DNA from: Spirochaetales bacterium
GTDB taxonomy: Bacteria; Spirochaetota; Spirochaetia; JC444; Marispirochaetaceae
Direction of reading: 5' to 3'
Assembly: GCA_016935695.1 (NCBI GenBank)
Contig: JAFGQL010000151.1
Coordinates: 1-35,388, forward strand
Length of the DNA stretch: 35,388 nucleotides
Every line of letters starts with the position of its first letter. Position 1 is the stretch's first letter. The translations under genes and the position numbers were made by a program. The notes beneath the pieces were generated by a model. It was given only the letters and a program-made list of their open reading frames with translations, did not search any database and was not told where the DNA came from. Positions 15,994 through 23,792 of this stretch are shown piece after piece.

Positions 15994-16947
15994 TTACCTG
16001 AGGTTCCGGGCAAACAGCCCGTCAATATTGACAGGAGTTTCAATCATGTCCAGGTCCATTAAAAACGCCGCGTCCTCTTCGAGGGTTTCTCTGTCGGCGG
16101 GTGTGAACCCGTTGGCAATGCCCGAGCTCTCATACAAAAACCGCGCATCCTCCAGGGAGATGCCCTGCTCACGGGCGCCGATGGCCAGGGCCTTTTCAGG
16201 ATGTTCCATGATGAACGAGTAAGCCATCTTATGGGCATTGTTATACTTTCGTACTGCTTCCGGATGGGCTTCGGCAAAACCCTGGCGCGCTGCGCCGACA
16301 AGGAGCGGCCTCACATACCCCTCGGAAGTGGTGAGTATCCGGCCTCCGGCCTCCTGTGTCTTTATGATGAGAGAAGCGGCAAGGAGGGCCGCATCGATGT
16401 CGCCGGAGATGAGAGCCGCCTGTGCCTGGGGAAGGCCCATGGAAATGAGACTCACGTTCTGGAGCTGTTCCTTCTTTTTGACGGCCTCCAGGAGCTGATG
16501 AAGCACCGTGCCTTTCGGCCCGGCCACGGTCTTCCCCGCCAGGTCACTGATGCCAAGGGGCCCGTCATCCATCACCATGATGGCGAAGGTTTCCACCGGC
16601 CGGCTTACAATGTCGATAATGTCGATCTCATTACCCGCCGCGTTGGCGATGATTACCGAGGCGGTATTTATGACCGAAGCAATGTCCAGGGAACCGGCGG
16701 CCATGGCCTCTGCCTGTTTGGCTCCGGAGTTTATTTCATGCCATCTTACCGCTATGCCGTCCTTGGCAAAGGCTTCCTCCAGCATACCCTGGTCTTTCAT
16801 GACCATGACCTGCAGATTGAAGGGCGATTTGACATAGGACACGTTCAGCTCGGTGAGGGGCTCACTTTTTTCTCTGCCCCCTGCGGCAAAAAGGGTGCAG
16901 GTAAAAAGCAGAAGCATACCCGCTTTCATAATACAGGTGCGAAACAT
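15994..16947 (-). CDS. NMT1/SsuA-like ABC substrate-binding protein
   Basis: A 317-residue exported binding protein for the NitT/TauT-type importer. The signal peptide (MFRTCIMKAGMLLLFTCTLF) leads into AAGGREKSEP, a start seen often in treponemal binding proteins. The mature part has the two-lobe NMT1 pattern: LNVSYVKSPFNLQVMVMKDQG, GSLDIASVINTASVII and LAGKTVAGPKGTVLHQLLEA. ATG 16947 is chosen because AAAGGAG precedes it; the frame is open a little further upstream. It is the first gene of the operon and has its own promoter 82 bases upstream. Confidence 0.88.
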   Translation of the reverse strand: MFRTCIMKAGMLLLFTCTLFAAGGREKSEPLTELNVSYVKSPFNLQVMVMKDQGMLEEAFAKDGIAVRWHEINSGAKQAEAMAAGSLDIASVINTASVIIANAAGNEIDIIDIVSRPVETFAIMVMDDGPLGISDLAGKTVAGPKGTVLHQLLEAVKKKEQLQNVSLISMGLPQAQAALISGDIDAALLAASLIIKTQEAGGRILTTSEGYVRPLLVGAARQGFAEAHPEAVRKYNNAHKMAYSFIMEHPEKALAIGAREQGISLEDARFLYESSGIANGFTPADRETLEEDAAFLMDLDMIETPVNIDGLFARNLR

Positions 16948-17035
16948 GACAGTTCTCCTTTGTGTTGGCACGTTCTCTTGTACTTTTTCTGGTATTTCAG
17001 TCCTGACCCGCCAGGGGTCCGAGAAAGATTAACGC

Positions 17036-17064
17036 ATATTAACATTTAGAAAAATGAAATGCAA
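17036..17064 (-). promoter_or_regulatory. Promoter of the NitT-type ABC operon
   Basis: On the minus strand TTGCAT (17064-17059), 17 bases, TAATAT (17041-17036). The predicted start is near 17029, giving an 82-base leader with one small GACCC/GGGTC hairpin (17005-17019). I could not match the leader to a known riboswitch. Confidence 0.55.
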
Positions 17065-17112
17065 CAGAAAGCGGCAGATGTTGCGCGTCCGTTTGTTCGT
17101 TATTCATCCAAA

Positions 17113-17198
17113 ATAAACGAAAATATTACGTCATTAAAACCTGAGAATCCTTTCATGCATGGGACAAGATGTTTATCGATAAACTGATAAACGAAAAT
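17113..17198. repeat. Direct repeats and palindrome upstream of sugar importer operon
   Basis: ATAAACGAAAAT occurs twice, at 17113-17124 and 17187-17198, exactly 74 bases apart (about seven helical turns). Between them lies GTTTATCGATAAAC (17171-17184), a perfect 14-base palindrome just upstream of the ribosome-binding site of the binding-protein gene. The arrangement looks like paired operators, perhaps looped, for a LacI- or GntR-like repressor that is not encoded here. Confidence 0.5.
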
Positions 17199-17208
17199 GG
17201 AGGCTTAC

Positions 17209-18513
17209 ATGAATAGTCGGAATGTATGTATAAAAATGATGTGTTTTCTGTGTGTGCTGCTTTTTCATACTGCTTTTGTATGGGCAGGCGGTTCCGGTGA
17301 AAATAAAGGTGTTACTGTTCAGTATTGGAACATTAATTCCGACACCTTTGGCGGACCCCAGGTGGCCTCGCTCATAGAGAGCTTCAAGGCGGAAAACCCA
17401 GGAGTCACCGTGGAAGCCCGGTCCTTCGACAGCTATCCATCCCTGCTGCAGGCGGCAGAAACATCCATTGCCGGTGGCAATCCTCCGGATGTTATTCAGG
17501 TGGCCTACCCGTACCTGAGTTACGTTGCATCAAGCCTGCCCTTCATGCCGATCGGCGATCTGGTGGACGAGTTTGGCGGTGAGGAATTTCTGAACCAGTT
17601 TCCCAAGAACATATTGGATATTCCCACAGTAGGCGGACGGCAGATCGGTATGGCCTACTCATTGTCTATTCCTGTTGCATACTACAACGCCGATCTGATG
17701 GTGAAGGCCGGACTGGATCCGGATAACCCTCCCCAGAGCATTGATCAATGGATAAAGGCCGGCGAAATTATTAAAAATAAGCTGGGCATAGCCACCGTTA
17801 TCTGGGGGTATAACGAAGATAACTGGACCGTTCAGGGGTTTATCAACAGTGCGGGGGGAGAACTTCTCGGCTGCAAGAACGGAAAAGTGACGGCGGTGTT
17901 TGACGAGCCGGCGGCTGTACGCGGAGTTGAAACATGGAGGAGTCTGATTAAAGCCGGTTACAGTATGGACCTGAACTACTCCGAAGCGCGTCAGGCTTTC
18001 CTGGCGGGTGAAGCAGTATGTTATGTTCATAGTATCGCTGCACGTTCCGGTATTCAGCGGGACGCCGGCTTCGATCTCCGAGCCACAACCTATCCTCAGA
18101 TCGGCAACAACCCAATCCGTGTTCCGGGAGGCGGAAATATGCTGGTCATTTTCTCGAAAGAAAAACAAAAGAAAAATGCAGCATGGCAGTTTGTCCAGCA
18201 CCTCTGTTCGCCCCGGGGTTTTACGGAATGGACAAAAGGCACGGGATACGTCCCCCTTATTCCCGGGCTTACCGACGATCCGGCGTATCTGGCTGAGTTT
18301 GTTCGTGAGAATCCCATCCAGCAGGTAGGGATCGATATGCTCAAGAACGCCGTCACCTGGGTCAGTTTCCCGGGCCCCAATGGTATGGCCGCCGGACGGG
18401 AACTCTTTGAAGCTACCGAAAAAATCCTCGCGGGAACAATGGATACGGAACAGGCCCTTGAGGAAGCTGCCACAAAGGTGGACGTCCTTATCGGGAACGA
18501 GACCTGCCAGTAG
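17209..18513 (+). CDS. CUT1-type ABC substrate-binding protein
   Basis: A 434-residue exported family 1 solute-binding protein for carbohydrates or glycerol phosphates. The signal peptide ends around FVWAGGSGENKG. Typical motifs follow: TVQYWNINS, VASLIESFKAENPGVTVE, AGGNPPDVIQV, and NNPIRVPGGGNMLVIFSK, the last shared by UgpB-like binding proteins. The start at ATG 17209 has GGAGG six bases upstream; the ORF begins earlier at 17197 without one. It heads an operon with two permeases and a YmdB-type phosphodiesterase but no ATPase, so a shared MsmK/UgpC-type ATPase elsewhere is expected. Confidence 0.9.
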   Translation: MNSRNVCIKMMCFLCVLLFHTAFVWAGGSGENKGVTVQYWNINSDTFGGPQVASLIESFKAENPGVTVEARSFDSYPSLLQAAETSIAGGNPPDVIQVAYPYLSYVASSLPFMPIGDLVDEFGGEEFLNQFPKNILDIPTVGGRQIGMAYSLSIPVAYYNADLMVKAGLDPDNPPQSIDQWIKAGEIIKNKLGIATVIWGYNEDNWTVQGFINSAGGELLGCKNGKVTAVFDEPAAVRGVETWRSLIKAGYSMDLNYSEARQAFLAGEAVCYVHSIAARSGIQRDAGFDLRATTYPQIGNNPIRVPGGGNMLVIFSKEKQKKNAAWQFVQHLCSPRGFTEWTKGTGYVPLIPGLTDDPAYLAEFVRENPIQQVGIDMLKNAVTWVSFPGPNGMAAGRELFEATEKILAGTMDTEQALEEAATKVDVLIGNETCQ

Positions 18514-18521
18514 GTCTTTGA

Positions 18522-18560
18522 CCGGTGCGATGCCCCAAAGAACCCGGGGCATCGCACCGG
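18522..18560 (+). other. Perfect 15-bp intercistronic hairpin
   Basis: CCGGTGCGATGCCCC (18522-18536) pairs without mismatch with GGGGCATCGCACCGG (18546-18560) around a nine-base loop, nine bases after the binding-protein stop. No T-run follows. Its last two G residues are the first bases of the GGAGG ribosome site of the next gene. This fits an RNA-stability element that raises binding protein above permease, with partial masking of permease translation. Confidence 0.8.
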
Positions 18561-18572
18561 AGGATGCAATAC

Positions 18573-19484
18573 ATGAGAGTAACGAGTGTATACGGGACAA
18601 CCATGATGTCCTGGAAGCGTTTTAAGCCGGCCATGTACTTGATGCCGGCTCTTTTGTTCATCGGTATATTTATCGTCTATCCTGTAGGGCGTACTCTATT
18701 CGACAGTCTGTGGAATGGTAATCTGTTGAATCCCCACAGAGAATTCGTGTTAGCCGCCCACTTTTCCCATTTCATTCAAGATCCGGGTTTCCATCGGATA
18801 TTGGTCCAAAGCTGCATATATCTTTGTTTGATGGTGGTCGGTGTATTTCTGGTTCCTGTGGTTCTGGGTCTCTTTACCCTGGAACTGTCAAAGCAGGAAA
18901 CCGGTGTGTGCCAGACTGTTCTATTTGTTCCGACAGTGATCGCCGCGAATGTCGCGGTGACAATCTGGATCTGGTTTTTTAATCCGACAGGCGGCCTTTT
19001 TAACGAACTTCAGGAGCTGGCTGGATTGGAATCCCTTCGTTTTCTTAAGGATGGCGCCACGGTAATCCCTTCGGTGTCTTTGGTTGCCGCCTGGAAGCAG
19101 CTGGGTTTTCATTATCTGATAGTTCTCGCAGGCCTCAAGTCCATTCCCGTGGAACTGGTTGACGCGGCAAAAGTCGATGGTGCGGGTTTCTGGTCGACAG
19201 TATTCCGGATCCGCCTTCCGCTGTTTGGTCCTACGGCCCTGTTTTTGTTCATAGTAACGCTTATTCAAGGGATGGATTATACATTCGTCCCTATCGATAT
19301 TCTTACTGCCGGGGGTCCAGCCGGCGCCAGTTCCAACCTTATGTATTCTATCTATCAGGAAGGTTTGAAATCCTTCCGGGTCGGTGTGGCTTCGGCTCAG
19401 TCGGTCGTGCTTATTTTCCTTTTCGGCGGTATCATTTTTCTGCAATACAGGATGCTGGACAGACGGGTGAAGTATGAACGATAA
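18573..19484 (+). CDS. CUT1-type ABC permease (UgpA/MalF-like)
   Basis: First membrane subunit of the sugar importer, 303 residues, with about six helices starting at PAMYLMPALLFIGIFIVYP. The EAA loop reads VDAAKVDGAGFWSTVFRIRLP and contacts the ATPase. ATG 18573 is preferred: GGAGG ends nine bases before it. The ORF extends to 18525 but that part is occupied by the intercistronic hairpin. It overlaps the next permease gene by 11 bases. The GG of the ribosome site is buried in the hairpin, so expression may be lower than that of the binding protein. Confidence 0.9.
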   Translation: MRVTSVYGTTMMSWKRFKPAMYLMPALLFIGIFIVYPVGRTLFDSLWNGNLLNPHREFVLAAHFSHFIQDPGFHRILVQSCIYLCLMVVGVFLVPVVLGLFTLELSKQETGVCQTVLFVPTVIAANVAVTIWIWFFNPTGGLFNELQELAGLESLRFLKDGATVIPSVSLVAAWKQLGFHYLIVLAGLKSIPVELVDAAKVDGAGFWSTVFRIRLPLFGPTALFLFIVTLIQGMDYTFVPIDILTAGGPAGASSNLMYSIYQEGLKSFRVGVASAQSVVLIFLFGGIIFLQYRMLDRRVKYER

Positions 19485-20313
19485 CATCCTTACTGCCATT
19501 ACGGCGCGGTTCGTACTGATGGTATCCGTGATCGTGATACTTATCCCCTTGGTATACCTTACAGGGATGAGCCTCAAAGAACCCCAGGATATTTTTGGTG
19601 ATCCGGTAAGCCCGTTTTCCTTTCCAGTCGTGTTTTCCAATTTCAGGGCGGTGATTGCACAGGGAGGCTTTTTGGGGTATTTCCTGAATTCCGTGCTTTT
19701 CGCGGGAGGCGTCACCGTCGGACAGCTGGTGATGGCGGTTTTTGCCGCTTACGGGATGAGTTTCTACCGGTTTCGTCTGAAAAACCTGTGCATGGGCCTT
19801 TTCCTGCTGAGCATCATTGTTCCCTTTGTCGTGACCTATGTTCCCAATTATCTTTTTCTGGCCCGCTTTAAACTATTGAACTCTCTTCAGGGAATGGTCC
19901 TGCCAATGCTTGGCGTTTCTCTGGGGTTCGGCGTGTTCCTGTTATATCAGCAGTTTCAGTCGTTTCCGCTGGAAATCATGGACGCGGCCCGAATAGACGG
20001 TGCCAGTGAAAGGCAGTTCCTGTGGAAGATCCTTGTTCCCTCCAGTATGGGGCAGATTGTTTCTGTATCGATTTACCTTATGATTAATACATGGAACCGC
20101 TATATCTGGCCTCTGCTTATAGGCGGAGGAAACCCGAAATCCTATACCCTTAATGTCGCGGTGGCTGTTCTTTTCAACAACGCCGAGAGCGGTGCCAACT
20201 GGGCAAGCTTGACCGCGGCGTCGGTCCTTTCAAGTTTGCCCCTGCTGATTCTGTATTTCTCTATGCGAAAGAATGTATTGGAAAGTTTTCTTCAAGGAGC
20301 GGTAAAAGGATGA
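19474..20313 (+). CDS. CUT1-type ABC permease (UgpE/MalG-like)
   Basis: Second membrane subunit, 279 residues, about six helices. The EAA loop is MDAARIDGASERQFLWKILVP, and the MSLKEPQDIF motif after helix 1 is typical of the MalG/UgpE group. It overlaps the preceding permease by 11 bases and the following phosphodiesterase by the ATGA arrangement, so the three genes are translated in series. It pairs with the upstream permease to make the channel. Confidence 0.93.
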   Translation: MNDNILTAITARFVLMVSVIVILIPLVYLTGMSLKEPQDIFGDPVSPFSFPVVFSNFRAVIAQGGFLGYFLNSVLFAGGVTVGQLVMAVFAAYGMSFYRFRLKNLCMGLFLLSIIVPFVVTYVPNYLFLARFKLLNSLQGMVLPMLGVSLGFGVFLLYQQFQSFPLEIMDAARIDGASERQFLWKILVPSSMGQIVSVSIYLMINTWNRYIWPLLIGGGNPKSYTLNVAVAVLFNNAESGANWASLTAASVLSSLPLLILYFSMRKNVLESFLQGAVKG

Positions 20314-21125
20314 TACGCGTAGTATGTATCGGTGATATAGTAGGCGACGCTGGACTGGAATTTCTTGAGTACCACCTTCCCGATCTCGTGAGACGGTACC
20401 AGGCTGACTGTGTCATAGCAAATGCGGAAAATCTCCATCTGAGTCCAGGCCGGGGATGCGGGATGTCGCGGAAGTCCCTCACGCGGCTATTTGATGCTGG
20501 GGTGACCCTCGTGACTGGGGGAAACCACTCATGGGAAGGCCCCGAAGAAGAGGTGCATGAGGACCCCAGGGTCATCAGACCTCTGAATATGAGCGGTAAC
20601 CTCCCCGGCCGGGGGAGGGCCATTGTTAATTGCGGCGGTATGCGCCTCGGTGTGGTGAATATCGTCAGCAGTACAGCTGCCGCCGGCACAACCGATCCTT
20701 ACCCGGCCTTCATGGAACTCTTGGAGGAATGGCAAGGGAAATGCGACATGGTCTTTGTCGATTTTCACGGTGAGTCTGTGATGGAAAAAATGACCTTTGC
20801 CTTTGCCGTACCCGAGCCGGTCGTGGCTGTGGTGGGCACCCATACCCATGTAGCTACAGAAGACCTGCGGATTATCAATTCCCGGGTGGCTTATGTTTCC
20901 GATGTCGGCATGACGGGGCCCGGGGGCGGACTCCAGGGCTATGCCCCGGATGTCTTTACCGCGAGGATGAAGAACAGCCTGGCACCCACAAAGCCGCTGT
21001 CCTTCGCCTCCGGTCCTGTTGAACTAGGTGCTGTTGTCATTGGTATAGAAGGCTCTAAAGCGGTCGAAATTTTCAGGGTACGGCAGCTTGTCCGCCAGCA
21101 TGACGACCTCGTATTCAACAGGTGA
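20310..21125 (+). CDS. YmdB/TIGR00282-family metallophosphodiesterase
   Basis: A 271-residue cytoplasmic calcineurin-fold enzyme close in length to B. subtilis YmdB (264), which cleaves 2',3'-cyclic nucleotides and other phosphodiesters. The metal-site motifs are all present: GDIVGD with D8, ANAENLH, GGNHSWEG, VDFHGES, GTHTHVATED and DVGMTGP. Its start overlaps the permease stop (ATGA), with AAGGAG upstream, so it is a true member of the importer operon. Family members normally sit near rny or housekeeping genes; here the context suggests it acts on the imported solute, perhaps a phosphodiester-linked compound. Substrate is inference. Confidence 0.88.
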   Translation: MIRVVCIGDIVGDAGLEFLEYHLPDLVRRYQADCVIANAENLHLSPGRGCGMSRKSLTRLFDAGVTLVTGGNHSWEGPEEEVHEDPRVIRPLNMSGNLPGRGRAIVNCGGMRLGVVNIVSSTAAAGTTDPYPAFMELLEEWQGKCDMVFVDFHGESVMEKMTFAFAVPEPVVAVVGTHTHVATEDLRIINSRVAYVSDVGMTGPGGGLQGYAPDVFTARMKNSLAPTKPLSFASGPVELGAVVIGIEGSKAVEIFRVRQLVRQHDDLVFNR

Positions 21126-21166
21126 TTTCCCGGGCAACGGGGCCGCTTGTGTACTATGCCGGTCCC

Positions 21167-22030
21167 TTACCCGGCGAAATACGGCAGCAGAAAAAACAGT
21201 CCGAAGGCGATTAACAGCACAGGAGCCGCGAACTCAAGTACATGTTCGACTGCATGGAGCAGCCTGTCGTTTCTCTGGAGGGCGGCCAGTAGGTTTTTCC
21301 TGCCAAGGATAGTGAGGACACTGACACCGACGGTGATGACCGCCATACCTGCGCTCATGACCATGACCAGGATCACCCCAAGGGCATAAGCCTCGAAACT
21401 TATGGCAAGAAGCATGATTGCCGCCGCGCCGGGACAGGGTATCATGGCCGCCGATATGATGATTGCCGGCAGTTCCTGCGCATGGGTGTGTCCGCGGTGG
21501 AATACCTGAACAAGGAGCAGGATTATTCCCACAAACAGAAGCAGAGCGTAGCTGATCATATCAACGGTGATGCTCGCGGAATTAAAGGCGACGGGCAGTG
21601 AGGTTTTCGCGAACCAGTGGAGGGCGGTGATGATGACTACCGCGGATACTGCATGGAGCAGGGCGATTCCCGCTCCGGCAATGATACCCTCCTTCATGGT
21701 TATGTCCTTTTTCAGAATGGCGCCTGCCAGCACAATTTTGCGGTGACCGGGACCCAGGGCGTGAAGCAGCCCGTACAGGAAGGCAAAGAGACACCCGGCC
21801 AGGAGAAACCGGGGATTCTGTGCGTCCCGTGCTTTTCCCGCATAATCATGCATGAGGGTCTGAAGTTCTTTCTGGGTCTCGATCACCCGTGAAAAAAGGC
21901 CGCTGTGGACGGCGGGACCGGGCGCGACAGGTTTGCTGCCTTTCAGAAAGGGGTTGCCCTGGGCCGTAAGGACGGCGGTGCCTGCACACAGAAACAGCAG
22001 AAACAGGAGGATCCGGGGGCGCGAATGCAT
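21167..22030 (-). CDS. NicO/RcnA-type nickel-cobalt transporter
   Basis: A membrane protein of 287 residues with a signal-like first helix, a periplasmic linker and about six helices. HALGPGHRKIVL and MIPCPGAAAIMLL are the NicO-family signatures, and the His-containing loop HRGHTHAQ separates two halves. The family moves Ni(II) or Co(II), some inward and some outward. Seven bases separate it from the DUF1007 gene upstream, with GGAGT before its ATG. The DUF1007 partner suggests metal delivery rather than simple efflux. Confidence 0.88.
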   Translation of the reverse strand: MHSRPRILLFLLFLCAGTAVLTAQGNPFLKGSKPVAPGPAVHSGLFSRVIETQKELQTLMHDYAGKARDAQNPRFLLAGCLFAFLYGLLHALGPGHRKIVLAGAILKKDITMKEGIIAGAGIALLHAVSAVVIITALHWFAKTSLPVAFNSASITVDMISYALLLFVGIILLLVQVFHRGHTHAQELPAIIISAAMIPCPGAAAIMLLAISFEAYALGVILVMVMSAGMAVITVGVSVLTILGRKNLLAALQRNDRLLHAVEHVLEFAAPVLLIAFGLFFLLPYFAG

Positions 22031-22037
22031 AGCGGCC

Positions 22038-22661
22038 TTACTCCTTGATTGAGAATGTCACCACGAGTTCCGTCGGGTAGGTTATGCCCATTGCCGCCGT
22101 CGCGTCATTGGTGGGGTATTCGATTCTGCGTTTCACATTTTCTTCAAAGGTATATGCCACATGGACGGTTTCAGGTTTCTGTACCGTCACCGGTGTGTCA
22201 TTGAAATAGTCGACGGCGCAGAAATAGGTCTCGTCGAATATGGCTATGTTGAGTGTTTCCTTACGACCCGGCGCCGGAATATCTGCTGTGTGTGCCACAA
22301 AGAACCGGTAATGAAGGAGCCCGTTGTGGATATACACAGAGAAATCCTTCACCGTTTCCGTTGGATACTCCCTGCCGTTCTGGAATACCCGGGTAAAATA
22401 GTGGTAATTCGCCAGGTTGGAAAATGCGTCCTTGTACACTTCCTGTGTTTCGGCTGCCGAATATGATCCGTCGCCGTTGCTGTCGTAATACTCGGCGATC
22501 ATGTCGGTGAAGACGGGATCGAACTCCCAGTCAATCCAGAAACCGTTGAATTCGGTTTCTGTGAATGTAAGCTCCAGCCGGGTATTGATAAAAGTATGGG
22601 GGTGGGCCGCCAGACCCGCCGTGACTGTCAACAGCGCGAGGGCTGCCGTTACGGGTTTCAT
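22038..22661 (-). CDS. DUF1007 periplasmic protein with EF-hand loop
   Basis: A 207-residue exported protein: a signal peptide ends at GLAAHPHTFINT, which gives the mature protein an early His-x-His. DUF1007 proteins are found next to NicO and other metal transporters and are thought to hand metal to them. Residues about 60-71 (DSNGDGSYSAAE) form a textbook EF-hand calcium loop with all six ligand positions filled. FWIDWEFDPVFTDMI is the conserved family core. It precedes the NicO gene in the same operon. No strong ribosome site is visible before the start. Confidence 0.82.
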   Translation of the reverse strand: MKPVTAALALLTVTAGLAAHPHTFINTRLELTFTETEFNGFWIDWEFDPVFTDMIAEYYDSNGDGSYSAAETQEVYKDAFSNLANYHYFTRVFQNGREYPTETVKDFSVYIHNGLLHYRFFVAHTADIPAPGRKETLNIAIFDETYFCAVDYFNDTPVTVQKPETVHVAYTFEENVKRRIEYPTNDATAAMGITYPTELVVTFSIKE

Positions 22662-22711
22662 GGGTGTATAATGGCAGAAAATACCCGGTTCTGTACAGCC
22701 GATACCCTGGG

Positions 22712-22772
22712 TTTACCGATTACCGTAGTTTTTCCTGCAAAAGACGGTAACGCAGTTACGGTATTCGGTAAA
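22712..22772. promoter_or_regulatory. Inverted repeat, probable upstream activator site
   Basis: TTACCGATTACCGTA (22713-22727) and TACGGTATTCGGTAA (22757-22771) are inverted copies with one mismatch in 15 bases, 29 bases apart. Between them GTAAC-GCA-GTTAC (22747-22759) is a further perfect palindrome. The block lies 30 to 90 bases upstream of the sigma-54-type promoter, the usual place for activator binding. Confidence 0.6.
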
Positions 22773-22802
22773 AAATCCGGATCTATGCCACAAAACCGGC
22801 GT

Positions 22803-22818
22803 TGGCATGCTTCCTGCT
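22803..22818 (+). promoter_or_regulatory. Sigma-54 (RpoN) promoter
   Basis: TTGGCATG-N4-CTGCT has the essential GG (22804-22805) and GC (22816-22817) separated by exactly ten bases and only two deviations from TTGGCACG-N4-TTGCW. Transcription would start near 22829, about 40 bases before the nitroreductase gene, whose downstream neighbour encodes a sigma-54 activator. Confidence 0.7.
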
Positions 22819-22867
22819 TTTATGATTGAAATGTGAAATGCTGTTTTGATGTGTACATGGAGGAACT

Positions 22868-23722
22868 ATGATCATCACCCATAAAGATTCATGCCGTGCC
22901 TGCGGGGCCTGTATAGCCGAATGTCCCAACACAGTCCTTGCCGCAGACGCCGACGGCGTTCCTGCCTTTGTCCACCCTGAACGCTGTATAGAGTGCGGAC
23001 GCTGTATGGCCCGCTGCCCCGAAGGGATTATCCGGATCAATGACCTTCCTTACCGGAAGTTTGCATCCCTGGACCCTGCCCTGGCCGTCACACCGGCCCA
23101 GATGGATCTGTTTCTTGCAGGAAAACGGAGCTGCCGGTCCTTCCTTCCCGGCCAGATCAGCGAGGAGGATCTAAAGGCCCTTTTGAATGCGGCCCAGGCG
23201 GCCCCGACGGCGATGAACTCCCTGGAAAAAGGCTTCATCGTCATACAGAACCAGCTTACGATCTCCCGCATAAGGGACGCGGTCATAAAGGCTTCCAGGT
23301 CCCTGTATTTTCTGTTCCTGGCCTTGTCCCGCGCTCCATTAAAGTACTTTTTACCCAAGGAGACCGCGACGTTCTTCGTCCGGGCCAGATGGGACTATTT
23401 TACCCTCATACAAAGCGCAAAGGAGGGGAACGACCATTTGTTTTACCATGCCCCCGCATTGGTGCTGTTCACCGGGATTGCAAAAGACCCCATGGGCAAG
23501 GACAATGCCCTTTTTGCCATGAGTAATTTCATGATGGCGGCGTCCAGCCGGGGTATCGGTACCTGTATCAACGGATTTACCTCGGCCTGGCCCTCACTTC
23601 TTGCCCGGTATGTGAAGGTGCCCAGGCTGTACAGGGTGTACGGCGTCCTGACGGCCGGCTACGAGAGAAACCCGTTCACCAGGACCATTTACCGGAAGGA
23701 CCCCTCTGTCCTCCGGGTGTAA
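22868..23722 (+). CDS. Ferredoxin-nitroreductase fusion protein
   Basis: An FMN-dependent reductase of 284 residues with its own electron wire. The N-terminal domain has two CxxCxxCxxxC clusters (C9/C12/C15/C19 and C40/C43/C46/C50) for two [4Fe-4S] centres. The nitroreductase domain (about 80-284) contains KRSCRSFLPGQIS and NAAQAAPTAMNS, the FMN-binding start of the family, then YHAPALVLFTG and MMAASSRGIGTCINGF. Anaerobes use such fusions to reduce nitro compounds or quinone-like electrophiles; the substrate is unknown. GGAGG precedes the ATG. The sigma-54 promoter and the adjacent activator gene predict induction by an environmental signal. Confidence 0.9.
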   Translation: MIITHKDSCRACGACIAECPNTVLAADADGVPAFVHPERCIECGRCMARCPEGIIRINDLPYRKFASLDPALAVTPAQMDLFLAGKRSCRSFLPGQISEEDLKALLNAAQAAPTAMNSLEKGFIVIQNQLTISRIRDAVIKASRSLYFLFLALSRAPLKYFLPKETATFFVRARWDYFTLIQSAKEGNDHLFYHAPALVLFTGIAKDPMGKDNALFAMSNFMMAASSRGIGTCINGFTSAWPSLLARYVKVPRLYRVYGVLTAGYERNPFTRTIYRKDPSVLRV

Positions 23723-23746
23723 TCGGTAAGAATGACCATATTACAT

Positions 23747-23776
23747 TTGCGGTGCCGGCAGGATGAGGTGTATACT
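23747..23776 (+). promoter_or_regulatory. Possible promoter of the sigma-54 activator gene
   Basis: TTGCGG (23747-23752), 18 bases, TATACT (23771-23776). It would give a very short leader before the ATG at 23793, which itself has no clear Shine-Dalgarno. Independent basal expression of the activator would make sense if the upstream gene is its target. Confidence 0.35.
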
Positions 23777-23792
23777 GCTCTACACAGAAACA

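Noticed and set aside
16965-16984. A second sigma-54-like promoter, TTGGCACG followed by CTTGTA.
   Set aside because: The downstream element is out of register (GG-N10 is followed by TG, not GC) and it points away from the nearest gene start, 220 bases from the plus-strand operon.
16948-17029. Possible riboswitch in the leader of the NitT-type operon (CTGAAATACC and GGGTCAGGAC recall TPP or guanidine-III fragments).
   Set aside because: The second conserved arm of a TPP aptamer and the GCGCC pseudoknot of guanidine-III are missing; only a 5-bp hairpin is visible.
18096-18600. Antisense frames over the end of the binding-protein gene, up to 313 codons.
   Set aside because: They overlap a well-supported solute-binding protein and the intercistronic hairpin; no start signal.
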